DNA of 64,000 nt from Leptospira ainlahdjerensis. GTDB lineage: Bacteria; Spirochaetota; Leptospiria; Leptospirales; Leptospiraceae. Below the pieces are notes generated by a model that made no database searches, was not told the origin of the DNA, and was given only the letters and a program-made list of their open reading frames with translations. The position numbers and the translations under genes were made by a program. This document shows positions 30,919 through 51,053 of this stretch, one piece after another. Each line of letters begins with the position of its first letter. Positions within the stretch are counted from its first letter, which is position 1. Location: NCBI RefSeq assembly GCF_016919175.1, contig NZ_JAFFPU010000003.1, positions 27,501 through 91,500 of the forward strand, written 5' to 3'.

Positions 30919-30929
<11 letters not shown>
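30399..30929 (+). CDS. rimM: Ribosome maturation factor RimM
   Basis: 176 residues. The N-terminal RimM domain has [16 protein letters not shown], and a PRC-barrel follows ([18 protein letters not shown] ... ILIPFI). RimM assists maturation of the 30S head. The start is a TTG inside khpA; the stop overlaps the trmD start by 11 bases. Confidence 0.95.
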
Positions 30930-32015
<1,086 letters not shown>

Positions 32016-32021
32016 TCCGGT

Positions 32022-32694
<673 letters not shown>

Positions 32695-32702
<8 letters not shown>

Positions 32703-32722
32703 GAAATTAATTTCCTAAAAGG
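32695..32722 (+). terminator. Perfect 28-bp palindrome at the end of the rpsP-rnhB operon
   Basis: A stem of CCTTTTAGGAAATT against its exact complement; the rnhB stop TAG is within the left arm. No clear U-run follows (GGTTAGAAAAG), so it may be an mRNA-stabilising stem or a binding site rather than a Rho-independent terminator. Confidence 0.55.
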
Positions 32723-32802
32723 TTAGAAAAGAAGGCCTGAAACTTTCCAAGATTCCGTATCATGATTAGGTTCTTTCGTATTCAAGTGCAGGACGAATTC
32801 TA

Positions 32803-33552
32803 ATGAAACTTTCCTCGGATTTTTCGGCGGGGAATCTACACATCGTCCTGGGGAAGGAAATGGAACTCGGCAAATCCGGATTCTTGAACTTCTCTCCGGA
32901 TCAAAGGGTCAAAGGATTGGTTCTCGAAGTGTTTTCCGGTGGCGCTTGGATTTCTTTCGCTGGAAAACGAATCAAAACGAGTTCGGATTCAAGTCCCTTG
33001 TTTGTCGGAGAAATTCTTACGTTAGCCGTAAAGTCAGGGAAAAAAGGAATCGAACTGAAAATCGTCGAAAGAGAATGGTCGGGAAAGGAAGGCGAGTTTT
33101 CTAAAATCCAAGGAATTGGAATGAGCGTTCGTGATTTATCGGAAAAAATGATAGGGCAGAATCCGTCGGATCACTCAATAGAAACTTCACTCCTACGAGT
33201 TTTAAAAACATACTATCCATTTATAGAATGGCGTCTGGATTTACCACATTTTCGCTGGGAACTTCCGGAAGGAAATGCCGAAGGAACCTTGGATGGAAAA
33301 GAAAAATTGAAAAAATTTCTCTTCCGCATTCAAACCCAAAAAACAGGGAAGACTCTCGTCTTATTTTTGTGGAAGGAAACCTTTGCAGAAGACCTTCAGA
33401 TCAACGCTACTTTTGATAATTTTAAAATGTACTTGCATGCTTGCCAAAACAAAGAAAAATTTAAGCGAATCTTGAACGAGTCTTCTGTGAGTTTCCAAGG
33501 ATATAATTTAGCTTATAAACCTTCTCTCATGCAGAAGGAATGGAATGCGTAA
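32803..33552 (+). CDS. FliK C-terminal-like protein (YlqG-like), orphan flagellar export-related gene
   Basis: 249 residues, no clear family by direct recognition. The C-terminal half (about 125-245) has the FliK-type pattern of short hydrophobic beta-strands alternating with helices: [15 protein letters not shown], a K-rich helix, [11 protein letters not shown], then [13 protein letters not shown] and a last strand. The position is telling: directly before an FlhB C-terminal homologue (1 base gap) and after rnhB, the same order as ylqG-ylqH after rnhB in Bacillus. FliK interacts with FlhB in controlling hook length and export switching. The assignment is based on context plus pattern and needs a profile search. 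Confidence 0.55.
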   Translation: MKLSSDFSAGNLHIVLGKEMELGKSGFLNFSPDQRVKGLVLEVFSGGAWISFAGKRIKTSSDSSPLFVGEILTLAVKSGKKGIELKIVEREWSGKEGEFSKIQGIGMSVRDLSEKMIGQNPSDHSIETSLLRVLKTYYPFIEWRLDLPHFRWELPEGNAEGTLDGKEKLKKFLFRIQTQKTGKTLVLFLWKETFAEDLQINATFDNFKMYLHACQNKEKFKRILNESSVSFQGYNLAYKPSLMQKEWNA

Positions 33553-33816
33553 ATGATCAGTGTGGCACTTAAATTCATACCTCAAAAGGACGACGCTCCC
33601 GTAATTACCGCGTCGGCTTCCGGTCTCTTGGGAGATACCATTCATAAGATCGCAAAAAAAAACTCGGTTCCGATTGTAGAAAACCCAATTCTTGCCGAAA
33701 CTCTTTCCGAAATACCTGTCGGTCAGGAAATTCCGGAAAATTTATACAGAGCCGTAGGGGCCATTTTTTCTATGATCCTGGAGTTGGACCCGAGTTCGGG
33801 AAAAAGGAAAGTTTAA
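33553..33816 (+). CDS. FlhB C-terminal cytoplasmic-domain homologue (FlhB2/YlqH-like)
   Basis: 87 residues matching only the FlhB_C part that lies after the NPTH cleavage site of Flh[65 protein letters not shown]. It lacks the membrane domain. In FlhB this domain switches substrate specificity of flagellar export. Such stand-alone domains occur in several phyla next to a FliK-like gene. The ATG is immediately after the upstream stop and HD-GYP starts 1 base downstream, so the three form a tight unit. Confidence 0.9.
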   Translation: MISVALKFIPQKDDAPVITASASGLLGDTIHKIAKKNSVPIVENPILAETLSEIPVGQEIPENLYRAVGAIFSMILELDPSSGKRKV

Positions 33817-33817
33817 A

Positions 33818-35014
33818 ATGAAAAAGTTTGCCGTTTCTGAACTCAAACCGGGAATGAGGTTTTCCAAACCTGTCTACTTAGATAAGGAAAATTTATTTAT
33901 CACTTCGAATACCCCGGTTACCGACAGCGACTTGGATCGGTTGAATAAATTCGGAATCCAAGAAGTGATGACCGCCGGAGAACTTCTTCAAATCGGAAAT
34001 TCTGCCACGGAGAACACCGATTCGAACCGACTGGAAACGAGTATTGACGATATCATCGTTAATACGATTGTAGACGAGGATCTCCAACCTCTCAAAGCCA
34101 TCTATGATAATCTCAATCGAATCAAAGTAACATTTAGCAACCTTTATAGAGAGACCACACAAATTCTTCAGGAAGTTTTCAAAAAAACCTTAGAAGAAAA
34201 ATCCCTCGAAGTGACACCCGTAAGGGAAATCGCGGAAAAACTCACGGACTTCGTTCGTTCCAATCAGAATATTTCTTATCTCATTCTTTCCAACAACCCA
34301 AGCGGATATTATCTTTATAATCAAATAGCAAACGCGACTTTTTATTCTTTGATCATGGGAAAGTTGCTGGAATATTCCAGACCGAAGATGATCGATCTTG
34401 GAATTTCCTGTTTGCTCGCAGATATCGGAATGTGCAAGGTTCCGTCCGCAGTTTCCGAAAAAAACGAACAACTGACCGACGAAGAATTTAAGACTATCAT
34501 GAAACATACAATTTTGGGTTATCAGATTCTTTCCCAAAGAATGAAACTCAAAAACAATCTCGCGATCGTCGCTCTCCAACACCATGAAAGATACGACGGA
34601 AACGGATATCCTCAAAAATTGGCTTCTACCGCCATCGAAGAACAGGCAAGAATCTATGCAATTGCTGATAACTTCTCCGCACTCGTTACCAATCGCCCTC
34701 ATAGAAAAAAAATTCTTCCGCACGAAGCGATCAAATCGATGATCAGCATGGACGTGGGTAAATTCGATCTTAAATTGGTTCGTTCCCTTTTGAACCATCT
34801 TTCTCTTTATCCTGTAGGTTCTTGTGTGGAACTTTCCGACAAAAGAATCGGCGTTGTGTTGGGTCCCAACCCGGACAAACCGATTCGTCCCTGCATTCGT
34901 ATTATAAAAGATGAATATGGTGAGATGGTTCGAAATCTCATTTTGGTCGATCTTTTAAGGGATACGAATCTTTTTATTTCCCGTCCAGTCGACCTCCAGG
35001 AAATCACCGGTTGA
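33818..35014 (+). CDS. Degenerate HD-GYP domain protein
   Basis: 398 residues. The N-terminal ~60 residues ([16 protein letters not shown]) resemble the DUF3391 segment common before HD-GYP domains. The HD-GYP core lies at about 165-330. Present: His230 (MKHTILGY), His255/His256 (QHHERYDG), GYP at 263-265 and Asp284 (AIADNF). Missing: the HD motif reads Ala201-Asp202 ([11 protein letters not shown]), and the earlier His of the HS motif is replaced (YNQIANA). HD-GYP proteins normally hydrolyse cyclic-di-GMP; loss of two metal ligands suggests weak or no catalysis and perhaps binding only. Adjacent to FlhB-like and FliK-like genes, which hints at motility or export control. Confidence 0.88.
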   Translation: MKKFAVSELKPGMRFSKPVYLDKENLFITSNTPVTDSDLDRLNKFGIQEVMTAGELLQIGNSATENTDSNRLETSIDDIIVNTIVDEDLQPLKAIYDNLNRIKVTFSNLYRETTQILQEVFKKTLEEKSLEVTPVREIAEKLTDFVRSNQNISYLILSNNPSGYYLYNQIANATFYSLIMGKLLEYSRPKMIDLGISCLLADIGMCKVPSAVSEKNEQLTDEEFKTIMKHTILGYQILSQRMKLKNNLAIVALQHHERYDGNGYPQKLASTAIEEQARIYAIADNFSALVTNRPHRKKILPHEAIKSMISMDVGKFDLKLVRSLLNHLSLYPVGSCVELSDKRIGVVLGPNPDKPIRPCIRIIKDEYGEMVRNLILVDLLRDTNLFISRPVDLQEITG

Positions 35015-35023
35015 TTTTTTTCT

Positions 35024-35374
35024 TTGCTGAACTTTCGAAAACAGAAAGGAATCGAAGGTGAATCTCTCGCCTGTGATTTTTTGATTTCCCTTGGTCATCA
35101 AATTCTCAAACGGAATTACCGATTTTCTCGATACGAAATCGACATAATCTCAAGCAAAGAAGAAGAGCTTCATTTTATCGAAGTTAAGAATTGGGAAGAA
35201 TTTTCAACCTTTGATCCTCGTTTTTCTCTCAACCGTGCCAAACAAATGCGGATGAGGTCGGCTGCGGAAGGTTTTTTATCCTTACACCTTTCCTTTCAGA
35301 ATCATTTTGTCTCATTCGACCTTGTCTTCATAAACTCTAAAAAGGGATGTGAATATTATCCTCAGCTCTTTTGA
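35024..35374 (+). CDS. yraN: YraN/UPF0102 family endonuclease-like protein
   Basis: 116 residues. Restriction-endonuclease-like fold: [28 protein letters not shown], then the PD-(D/E)xK-like HFIEVKNW (E and K present) and a C-terminal FDLVFI strand. The family is linked to Holliday-junction-type nuclease folds but its role is not settled. In many bacteria yraN lies after rnhB and before comM, as it nearly does here. The start is a TTG with no strong ribosome site. Confidence 0.88.
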   Translation: MLNFRKQKGIEGESLACDFLISLGHQILKRNYRFSRYEIDIISSKEEELHFIEVKNWEEFSTFDPRFSLNRAKQMRMRSAAEGFLSLHLSFQNHFVSFDLVFINSKKGCEYYPQLF

Positions 35375-35417
35375 AATGTGCATTAAGGTACTTCCAACAA
35401 CCACCGAATTCTTTAAT

Positions 35418-37216
<1,799 letters not shown>

Positions 37217-37463
37217 TCTGATCCTCCGATTTCTACGGTTCCTTCCCGTGGATGAAAACGGCGTTTCCGAAAACTTTTTCTTAAAAAAGGGAATTTTTTC
37301 CTCCGGATGAAAACAAGGCAATCGCGACTTCCGCAGGACTCATCCAAAGTATGGAGAAGAAAGTAGGTAGAAGGGCAGATTCTTGGAAAATTTAAAAGGA
37401 ATTGAAGAGGATTCTAAAAAAACTAGTTTCAAATACCTTCCCCCCCTGTAATTTTGCACTGAA

Positions 37464-37838
37464 ATGTTTCGTATCACGGTTTTCCTGCTTTCAGGGATCA
37501 TTCTTTTTCTTGCAGGCTGTGGAAACCGATTGATTCGCAAAGATGCAGTTGCCCAAATCAACGAACACTACGTCGACAAGACCTATTACCTGATCCAAGA
37601 CAAGAAGGTTTCCAATACGGAGACCTTTAAGAAAGGGATGCTCGTTAAGATCTATATAGAGTCTACTCCTTCGATGGTGAAGGTAAAGTGTTATCCCGCG
37701 GATCACAAAAGAGAATACGCCATCGGAAGGATGATCATCTATCAATTGAACGATGAGTACGGCGGAAAGAAGATTACGATAGAGGATCTGGATAAACTGA
37801 TAGCTAATGAACTCGTGGAATACAAAAAGAAAAAATAG
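37464..37838 (+). CDS. Short lipoprotein at the head of the type II secretion operon, function unknown
   Basis: 124 residues. The N-terminus is a lipoprotein signal with LAGC at residues 16-19 (Cys19). The mature part is charged and beta/alpha mixed ([29 protein letters not shown]) with one more cysteine and ends in Lys. No family recognised. It overlaps the M23 gene and precedes gspC, so it may be a T2SS-related lipoprotein such as a pilotin for the secretin; that is inference from position only. A run of seven C bases lies just before the gene (37440-37446). Confidence 0.8.
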   Translation: MFRITVFLLSGIILFLAGCGNRLIRKDAVAQINEHYVDKTYYLIQDKKVSNTETFKKGMLVKIYIESTPSMVKVKCYPADHKREYAIGRMIIYQLNDEYGGKKITIEDLDKLIANELVEYKKKK

Positions 37839-38820
37839 ATCCTCCCGAAGAGGCGGTTCAAGATCGGCGGCACGGATGTCCGATACTAAAAAGGTGAACG
37901 GAAAGTTTTTTTTGATTCCCCTGATCTCCTCTTTGGTTCTTTCTTCTTCGTTGGGAGCGGATCCACTGAAGAATTATGACGCGGAAATTTCCGAATACAC
38001 CAATAAGGATTCCTCCTTTTTTACGGACAAAGAAGAACGTAAAATAAAACAGCTATTCTCTCAATCACCGGAAAACTGGCAGGAAGAGAAATATTCCCTC
38101 AATTATCATAAAGACAAATCCAATCTGGAACTTCCGAGTTTTATCAGCGTCAATCGGATCATATCCTCTAAAATCGTAAGTCACAGCGGCGTCGTTTATA
38201 AGAATTACGTCGTAAAGCCCAAAGACACACTTTCTAAGATCGCGAGAATTATGAAAACCTCGGTCCAAAAAGTAAGTTCCACGAACGGGCTCAAAAAAAA
38301 TTCCACTCTTCAAGTAGGACAAAACATCTCGATTCCAGTCCAGGTTCGAAATGCAAGTCGCGAAAAGGTCGAATTCCGCAAAGTTTTTGTTTCTCCAGTC
38401 GTAAACGCAAAGATGACTTCTCGTTTCGGAAGAAGAAAGGATCCTTTTCACACCGGTTCCGGCGGTTATCATAGCGGCGTCGATTTCGGAGGAGTCCAGG
38501 GTTCTCCGATTCTTTCATCTGCGGATGGGGTGGTTTCTTTTGCCGGAGTAAACGGCGGGTATGGAAACACTGTCATCATCGATCACGAAAACGGTTATAA
38601 AACCATGTATGCTCATTGTGCAAAAATTACGATCGAGCAGGGAACGAGAGTGAGCGCGGGAACGGTCATAGGTGCCGTTGGCAGAACCGGATCAGCGACG
38701 GGGCCTCACTTGCATTTTGAAGTTTTCTTAAACGGAAATCGGATCAATCCGGAAGTAGCTTTAAGAAAAACCTTGAAGATTGTGACTCCCTTAGATCCCG
38801 GTAAGTTTGCCAGACTTTAA
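37807..38820 (+). CDS. LysM-M23 peptidoglycan hydrolase, exported
   Basis: 337 residues from the ATG at 37807, or 314 from an ATG at 37876; the latter ([19 protein letters not shown]) gives a more normal signal peptide. A LysM domain (about 135-180, [19 protein letters not shown]) is followed by a M23 peptidase domain (about 200-320) with [10 protein letters not shown] (metal His and Asp), MYAHCAKI and HLHFE. M23 enzymes cleave peptidoglycan cross-links and LysM binds the glycan. The gene overlaps the lipoprotein by 32 bases and precedes gspC by ~60 bases. It may open the wall for the T2SS, a plausible but unproven role. Confidence 0.9.
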   Translation: MNSWNTKRKNRSSRRGGSRSAARMSDTKKVNGKFFLIPLISSLVLSSSLGADPLKNYDAEISEYTNKDSSFFTDKEERKIKQLFSQSPENWQEEKYSLNYHKDKSNLELPSFISVNRIISSKIVSHSGVVYKNYVVKPKDTLSKIARIMKTSVQKVSSTNGLKKNSTLQVGQNISIPVQVRNASREKVEFRKVFVSPVVNAKMTSRFGRRKDPFHTGSGGYHSGVDFGGVQGSPILSSADGVVSFAGVNGGYGNTVIIDHENGYKTMYAHCAKITIEQGTRVSAGTVIGAVGRTGSATGPHLHFEVFLNGNRINPEVALRKTLKIVTPLDPGKFARL

Positions 38821-38881
38821 CATCCTTTCGAGATCGGATGTTATTCAAAATCTCTGAAAGAAATTTACTGATCGGATCCCA

Positions 38882-39784
<903 letters not shown>

Positions 39785-39789
39785 AAAAA

Positions 39790-41577
<1,788 letters not shown>

Positions 41578-41578
41578 G

Positions 41579-43252
<1,674 letters not shown>

Positions 43253-43257
43253 ATAAA

Positions 43258-44484
43258 ATGGCAATTTATTCTTACGTTGCATTCAACAAAAAAGGAAAAG
43301 AAGAAAAGGGAATCATCGACGCGGCTTCCCTTCAAGCGGCTCGTTCGAAGTTAAAGAACAAGGGACTTTACGTTCGCAATATCTCCGAAGATTCCGAAAA
43401 AAAAGACCGGGAACTTTTTCCATTCTTAGCAAAATATTTTTATAGAATTCCTCGAAAAGAGGTCGGGCTTTTTTCTAGACAACTCGCGACCTTACTTGGC
43501 GCGGGAATTCCTCTCGACAAATCTCTCGCGAGCATCGTAGAACAAACCGATAACCAGAACTTTCGAAAAGTTTTGACCGGAATGCAAGCCAGCATCACCG
43601 AAGGTTCTTCCTTATCCGAAGCGATGAAAAAACATCCGGACGTGTTTCCGAGTCAGTTTCCTTCTCTCGTCGCGGTAGGAGAAAAAACGGGAGATTACGA
43701 AGCCACCTTAACTCGACTCGCCGAACTGGAAGAGAAGTCGAGCGAGCTCAAGGCAAAAGTCCAAGTCGCAATGGTTTATCCCTTTATCATGGGTTCTCTT
43801 TCCATCTTCGTAACGATCTTTTTATTGACCGTGGTCATTCCTCAGATTCAGGAATTGTTTTTGCAGTTCGACGCAAAACTTCCTTTGATCACTCGAATCG
43901 TAATTGGTGTTTCCGATATTCTCATAGGATTTTGGTGGCTTCTTCTTGCGTTGGGTTTTGGCGGAATCGTTGGCTTTATCTATTATAAAAACACTCCACA
44001 AGGAAAACGAAACTGGGACGAATTTATTCTGAAGGTCCCGATTTTGGGCTCTTTGGCTCGTAAGGTTTTAGTCAGTAGCTTTGCAAGAAACATCGGCATT
44101 CTTTTGAGCAATCGAGTTCCTTTGATCACAACTCTTTCCATCGTGGAACGTATCGTGGATCATTCCATCTTCGGGGAAGAAATCAAAAACGCGGTGGATC
44201 GAATCAAGGAGGGAGAAAAACTATCGGCTTCTTTTAGCGGATCCGTGATTCTTCCCCAGATGGTGATCGGTATGATCGCCGCCGGAGAGGTTTCGGATCG
44301 GGTTCCCGAAATGATGAACAAACTCGCGGATATTTACGATACCGAAGTGGATACCGCGATTAAAACGATGACACAATCGATGGAACCGCTCATGATTGTG
44401 GTAATGGGTCTTCTCATTGGAACGATTATGGCCTCGATCATGGTCCCAATGTACAACTTGACGCAGCAACTTCAAAATATATAA
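43258..44484 (+). CDS. gspF: Type II secretion inner-membrane platform protein GspF
   Basis: 408 residues, typical. Two T2SSF repeats: the N-terminal FSRQLATLLGAGIPLDKSL ... FPSLVAVGEKTGD and the C-terminal FARNIGILLSNRVPLITTL ... MVIGMIAAGEVSDRVPEMM, with three hydrophobic segments. It is the platform for pseudopilin assembly. Starts 5 bases after gspE. Confidence 0.96.
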   Translation: MAIYSYVAFNKKGKEEKGIIDAASLQAARSKLKNKGLYVRNISEDSEKKDRELFPFLAKYFYRIPRKEVGLFSRQLATLLGAGIPLDKSLASIVEQTDNQNFRKVLTGMQASITEGSSLSEAMKKHPDVFPSQFPSLVAVGEKTGDYEATLTRLAELEEKSSELKAKVQVAMVYPFIMGSLSIFVTIFLLTVVIPQIQELFLQFDAKLPLITRIVIGVSDILIGFWWLLLALGFGGIVGFIYYKNTPQGKRNWDEFILKVPILGSLARKVLVSSFARNIGILLSNRVPLITTLSIVERIVDHSIFGEEIKNAVDRIKEGEKLSASFSGSVILPQMVIGMIAAGEVSDRVPEMMNKLADIYDTEVDTAIKTMTQSMEPLMIVVMGLLIGTIMASIMVPMYNLTQQLQNI

Positions 44485-44505
44485 TTTAGAATAAGGAGAA
44501 TTCAA

Positions 44506-44982
44506 TTGAATCTGTCCAAATTAAAAAGAAAATACAGAAAAGGTCTCACACTGATAGAACTCGCTGTTGTCGTGATCATCTTAGGAGCGCTCATCGCTTT
44601 GGTTTATTCCAACTTTCGTCCGGGTGAAATCAGCGACGATACCGCGGCATTAAAACTTAAAAAAGACGCCTACGAGTTACAGTCTCATTTGGAAAGATAC
44701 GCACAACGATACGGCTCTTATCCGAGCGATGAACAAGGACTCGAAGCTTTAGTGGAAAAACCGACTACGGGAGAAGTTCCTGAAGATTGGAAACCGATCC
44801 TGAGTAAAAAAGGCGCGATCAACGATCCTTGGGGCACTTCTTACAAACTAAAGAGGGATGCAGGCGGGGACGTTCAATTATTCACCTTAGGTAAAGATAA
44901 AAAAGAAGGCGGAGAAGGCAAAAATGCTGACTTCAACATTCTCAACGAAGACGAATATCCTTCCGACTTCCGCAGAAAATAA
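44506..44982 (+). CDS. gspG: Major pseudopilin GspG
   Basis: 158 residues. Prepilin cleavage site KG|LTLIELAVVVII with Glu at mature position 5. The GspG-type C-terminal calcium loop is recognisable (NDPWGTSYKL ... TLGKDKKEGGEGKNADF). The TTG start has AAGGAG upstream. It forms the pseudopilus that pushes substrates through the secretin. Confidence 0.95.
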   Translation: MNLSKLKRKYRKGLTLIELAVVVIILGALIALVYSNFRPGEISDDTAALKLKKDAYELQSHLERYAQRYGSYPSDEQGLEALVEKPTTGEVPEDWKPILSKKGAINDPWGTSYKLKRDAGGDVQLFTLGKDKKEGGEGKNADFNILNEDEYPSDFRRK

Positions 44983-45003
44983 AATTCCTTCGCCTTTCCG
45001 GTT

Positions 45004-45576
45004 ATGAAAACAAGAAATATCCGGAAAGGATTTACCCTGATCGAGTTGATCGTGGTGATCGCGATCCTCGCGGGGCTAATTAGTATTCTTGCAACTACCG
45101 CGGCGAATTTCATCGTTCCGTCCGGCACCGACGCGGCACAAACTCTTAAACAAGCGGCTGAATTTTGTTATCGCAAATCGATTCTTACAAATACGACCAT
45201 GGTTTTGGAATTGGACATTGAAAACGATACTTACACCGTAAAAAAACTCGTCCGAGACGAAAGCGGAATCAAAGAAGTATTGGTCTTCAAACCGCAAAAA
45301 CTTCCATACAATTCCGAAATCATAGATATCACCGACATTCGCGGCTTTCGTTATACAAAAGGAATCGTCAAGGTTCCGTTTACTTATCTAGGAATCGCCG
45401 CAGACTACAGTGTTCACTTAGGAAACGACCCGTCTATCTATCGGACTTTGATCATCTATCGTTACGGAGGGAAGGTTTCGGTCTTGGAAGGAGAACAATT
45501 CCACACTTCTTCCAATCTTGCAAACGATAAGAATTGGAAAGAACAACAGGATGAAAACGAACAGCAACAACCTTAA
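45004..45576 (+). CDS. gspH: Minor pseudopilin, GspH-like
   Basis: 190 residues. Prepilin signature RKGFTLIELIVVIAILAG, then a GspH-like variable beta-rich domain. The order after gspG and before gspI supports GspH, though the C-terminal part is not itself diagnostic. It overlaps the next gene by 26 bases. Confidence 0.85.
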   Translation: MKTRNIRKGFTLIELIVVIAILAGLISILATTAANFIVPSGTDAAQTLKQAAEFCYRKSILTNTTMVLELDIENDTYTVKKLVRDESGIKEVLVFKPQKLPYNSEIIDITDIRGFRYTKGIVKVPFTYLGIAADYSVHLGNDPSIYRTLIIYRYGGKVSVLEGEQFHTSSNLANDKNWKEQQDENEQQQP

Positions 45577-46099
45577 ATTCTTATCCAGCCGAAAACGGTT
45601 TCGAAATTCTTTTCGTAAAGGTTTCAACTTGATCGAGGTTTCCATCGCACTCGCGTTAGCCGGCATTGCGATGACATACACTTATATGGTTATTTCTAAC
45701 GGAATCAGACAACAAAGACTCGCCGCCGTGTTGTCAAACGCGGTTCACCTCGCAAAAATTAAGATGGCTCAGATCGATTCAGTCTCGGTTCTTCAATCCG
45801 ACAATACATCCGGAGAAATTCCCGGTTATCCAGGTTATAGTTTTAAAACGCAGATCGGAGAAGAGGATATGGATCTTCTCAAACTCGCGGGTAAGGAAGG
45901 TAAAAAACCGGAAGACCTTTTGGGCGGAAGAGATTCCGAGATGAACAAGCTGATTATGCGAAGATCCGGTCAAGCGAATCAGGGCTCTTCCACAGCCGGA
46001 ATCATCCGGGTCTTTCGAATCAAAGTCACGATCAATTATCCCACCGGAAGCGGCACCGAGTCTTATACCGCGGAAACGTTCAAATCGGCTCAGTATTAA
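45551..46099 (+). CDS. gspI: Minor pseudopilin, GspI-like
   Basis: 182 residues from the ATG at 45551 (ACAGG just upstream); an earlier in-frame start would lie deep inside gspH. The prepilin site KG|FNLIEVSIALALAG is preceded by a rather long basic leader of ~23 residues. GspI assignment is from order and the ALAL helix pattern. Confidence 0.85.
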   Translation: MKTNSNNLKFLSSRKRFRNSFRKGFNLIEVSIALALAGIAMTYTYMVISNGIRQQRLAAVLSNAVHLAKIKMAQIDSVSVLQSDNTSGEIPGYPGYSFKTQIGEEDMDLLKLAGKEGKKPEDLLGGRDSEMNKLIMRRSGQANQGSSTAGIIRVFRIKVTINYPTGSGTESYTAETFKSAQY

Positions 46100-46707
46100 A
46101 ATGAAAAATACCCGTTCAAAATTCTTTCGCAAAGGATTTACTTTGATCGAAATTTCGATCGTAGTAATGATTTTGGGAGTGATCTTTACCGGAATTTTTT
46201 CTACCTATTACACGGCTCTGAAAATTTCCAGAGAGTCCTCTTCTCCGGGGGGGGCCTCGAAAAGAGACATTTTGCTCGCCATGGAAAACGTTCGTAGTAC
46301 GATTTCAATGGCTTACTTTCACCAAACACAAAGAAGATTGATCTTCCTGGGAAAAAACGACGGAAGGGGAGTCGATCGTAAAGATCGTTTGGACTTTGCG
46401 GCGACTCATCCCAACTCGGAAGAAACTTCGATGCCGGAAGTCAGAGAAGTCGGATTCTATCTCAAACCGATGCCCGAAGAACCGAATTACAATTATCTCA
46501 TTCGAAGAGAAGACGAGATGGTGGACCGTTATCCGAAATCGGGTGGAACCGAATACAGGCTGTTAAGTCATGTAAAAAGTTTCCAACTCAAGTATTCCAG
46601 AACGGGCGCTAAATGGGAGGACGAATGGGATTCTAAACTGACAAAGGTTTTGCCGAGACTCATTCGTATCGAGATGATCGTAAATTCCGGAAAAAAGGAG
46701 GTTCGTT

Positions 46708-47880
<1,173 letters not shown>

Positions 47881-47885
47881 AAGTA

Positions 47886-49513
<1,628 letters not shown>

Positions 49514-49519
49514 ATCATT

Positions 49520-50044
49520 ATGCTCGAAAAATTAGAACCCAGAGAAAGGTTGATCGTACTCGGTGGAATCGGCGCGATTCTACTTCTAATCGTATTTTTG
49601 GCAGTTCAGAAGATCGTAAACATTCGTCAAGGTCTGACGGAAAGAGTTCAGGATTCGAGAACAGCTCCCGTAAAACTCGATAAGATCATTCAGGAATTCA
49701 ACGACTTTCGTTCGCTCGATTCTTCCGGAGGTGATTCCGACGTTAGCGCCATCTATGCAAAACTCGACGAAATTTTCCTGAGATACGGTTTAAAAGAAAA
49801 AATTTCTACGATGAAAGATTCGTATGCGATCGAAGATAAAAAATACAAACGAACTACGATCGATATCAATTTTAGATCAGTCACGCTGGACAATATCTTT
49901 CGATTCGTCTATGATATCGAAAAAAATAAAATGATCAATGCGAGAGTGGAGTATCTCAACTTTAGAAAACCGTTTCAGGGAAAAGAAGTTTATGACGTGA
50001 ACCTAAAATTGTCGAGCTATAGTCGAGAAGGCAACAAACGATGA
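49520..50044 (+). CDS. gspM: GspM-like type II secretion protein
   Basis: 174 residues. Membrane helix near the N-terminus (about 13-30, VLGGIGAILLLIVFLAVQ) after a short acidic/basic start (LEKLEPRERLI), then a periplasmic ferredoxin-like alpha/beta part. The position and ERLI start are characteristic of GspM. Overlaps gspN by 4 bases. Confidence 0.85.
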   Translation: MLEKLEPRERLIVLGGIGAILLLIVFLAVQKIVNIRQGLTERVQDSRTAPVKLDKIIQEFNDFRSLDSSGGDSDVSAIYAKLDEIFLRYGLKEKISTMKDSYAIEDKKYKRTTIDINFRSVTLDNIFRFVYDIEKNKMINARVEYLNFRKPFQGKEVYDVNLKLSSYSREGNKR

Positions 50045-50955
50045 AAAAAGAAGAAGAATTTCAGGAAGAAACAGCCCTCACACCCGAGGAAGAAGAATTC
50101 TTAACTCTGGAACTTCAAGAAGAGGAAGAAGAGGCGACACCTCGGTTTACTCTCAAACAAAAACTCTATCTGATAGGAACCGGCGTTTTTTCTTTTTTCA
50201 TCTTTACGATTCTACTTTTTCCATTGGATGAAATCATACGCAGTTCTTTGAATACATCCTCTGCAAAGACCGGAACCATCATCAACTTCCGCGATCTGAG
50301 CATTTCCATTTTAGGGAATGTGACTTTAGATACTTTGGAGATTACGACTCCTTCCAATCTGAAAATTAAATCCGAAGAAACGGTTCTAAAAACTTCGCTC
50401 TTCGGACTTATGAAACGTAAGTTCGACGGAAAGTTCAAAATTGTATCTTTGAAGATCGATACTGAGAACGGTCCTTTTGCGAAAATTCCCAGAATCGAAG
50501 GTCAGGGAAAATTTGAAAATTTAGACTTGGGAATCGCGAGAATGGCCGGAAATTTCGATATTGAAATTCCCGGCGGCTCTTCCGGTATGATTCTGGAACT
50601 CCCGGAAATTCCTCTCCTCGGCGAACTCAAAAACATTACGATTAAGAAATTTTTAACAAAACTAAATCTGAAGGACGGAAATCTTATCTTTAACGATTTT
50701 ACTCTGGATACGTCGATTGCTCGTTTTGATATCACCGGAAACATTCGTTTATCCGAAAGTATTCAATTCTCTCAACTCAATCTGAGAATTTGTCTAGAAT
50801 TGGATCGAAACTTTGCTTTGGAAAGACAGGACATTGAAGATATGCTGACCCTTTTAGAAAAACAGGGCGGGGGGAAGTGTATCCCTTTGATGGGAACCAT
50901 CGGAAAACCGGAAGCCAAGATTCCGGGTTTATCGGGGCCACCCGCAACTCCTTAA
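50041..50955 (+). CDS. gspN: GspN-like type II secretion protein
   Basis: 304 residues. The N-terminal ~38 residues are extremely Glu-rich (TPEEEEFLTLELQEEEEE), which is cytoplasmic, then one membrane helix (about 42-62), and a repeated AsmA-like beta-structure in the periplasm (GTIINFRDLSISILG, LKDGNLIFNDFTL). GspN has an accessory role in some systems. It ends the gsp series; the M15 gene follows ~100 bases on. Confidence 0.83.
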   Translation: MKKEEEFQEETALTPEEEEFLTLELQEEEEEATPRFTLKQKLYLIGTGVFSFFIFTILLFPLDEIIRSSLNTSSAKTGTIINFRDLSISILGNVTLDTLEITTPSNLKIKSEETVLKTSLFGLMKRKFDGKFKIVSLKIDTENGPFAKIPRIEGQGKFENLDLGIARMAGNFDIEIPGGSSGMILELPEIPLLGELKNITIKKFLTKLNLKDGNLIFNDFTLDTSIARFDITGNIRLSESIQFSQLNLRICLELDRNFALERQDIEDMLTLLEKQGGGKCIPLMGTIGKPEAKIPGLSGPPATP

Positions 50956-51053
50956 GAGTTGAAATCATACAAGAGTTAGCAATTCGGTTCAAAACGAATC
51001 CGAGAACACAAAACGACGGTCTTTCGTTTTTAGAATTCTTATTTATAGACCTG

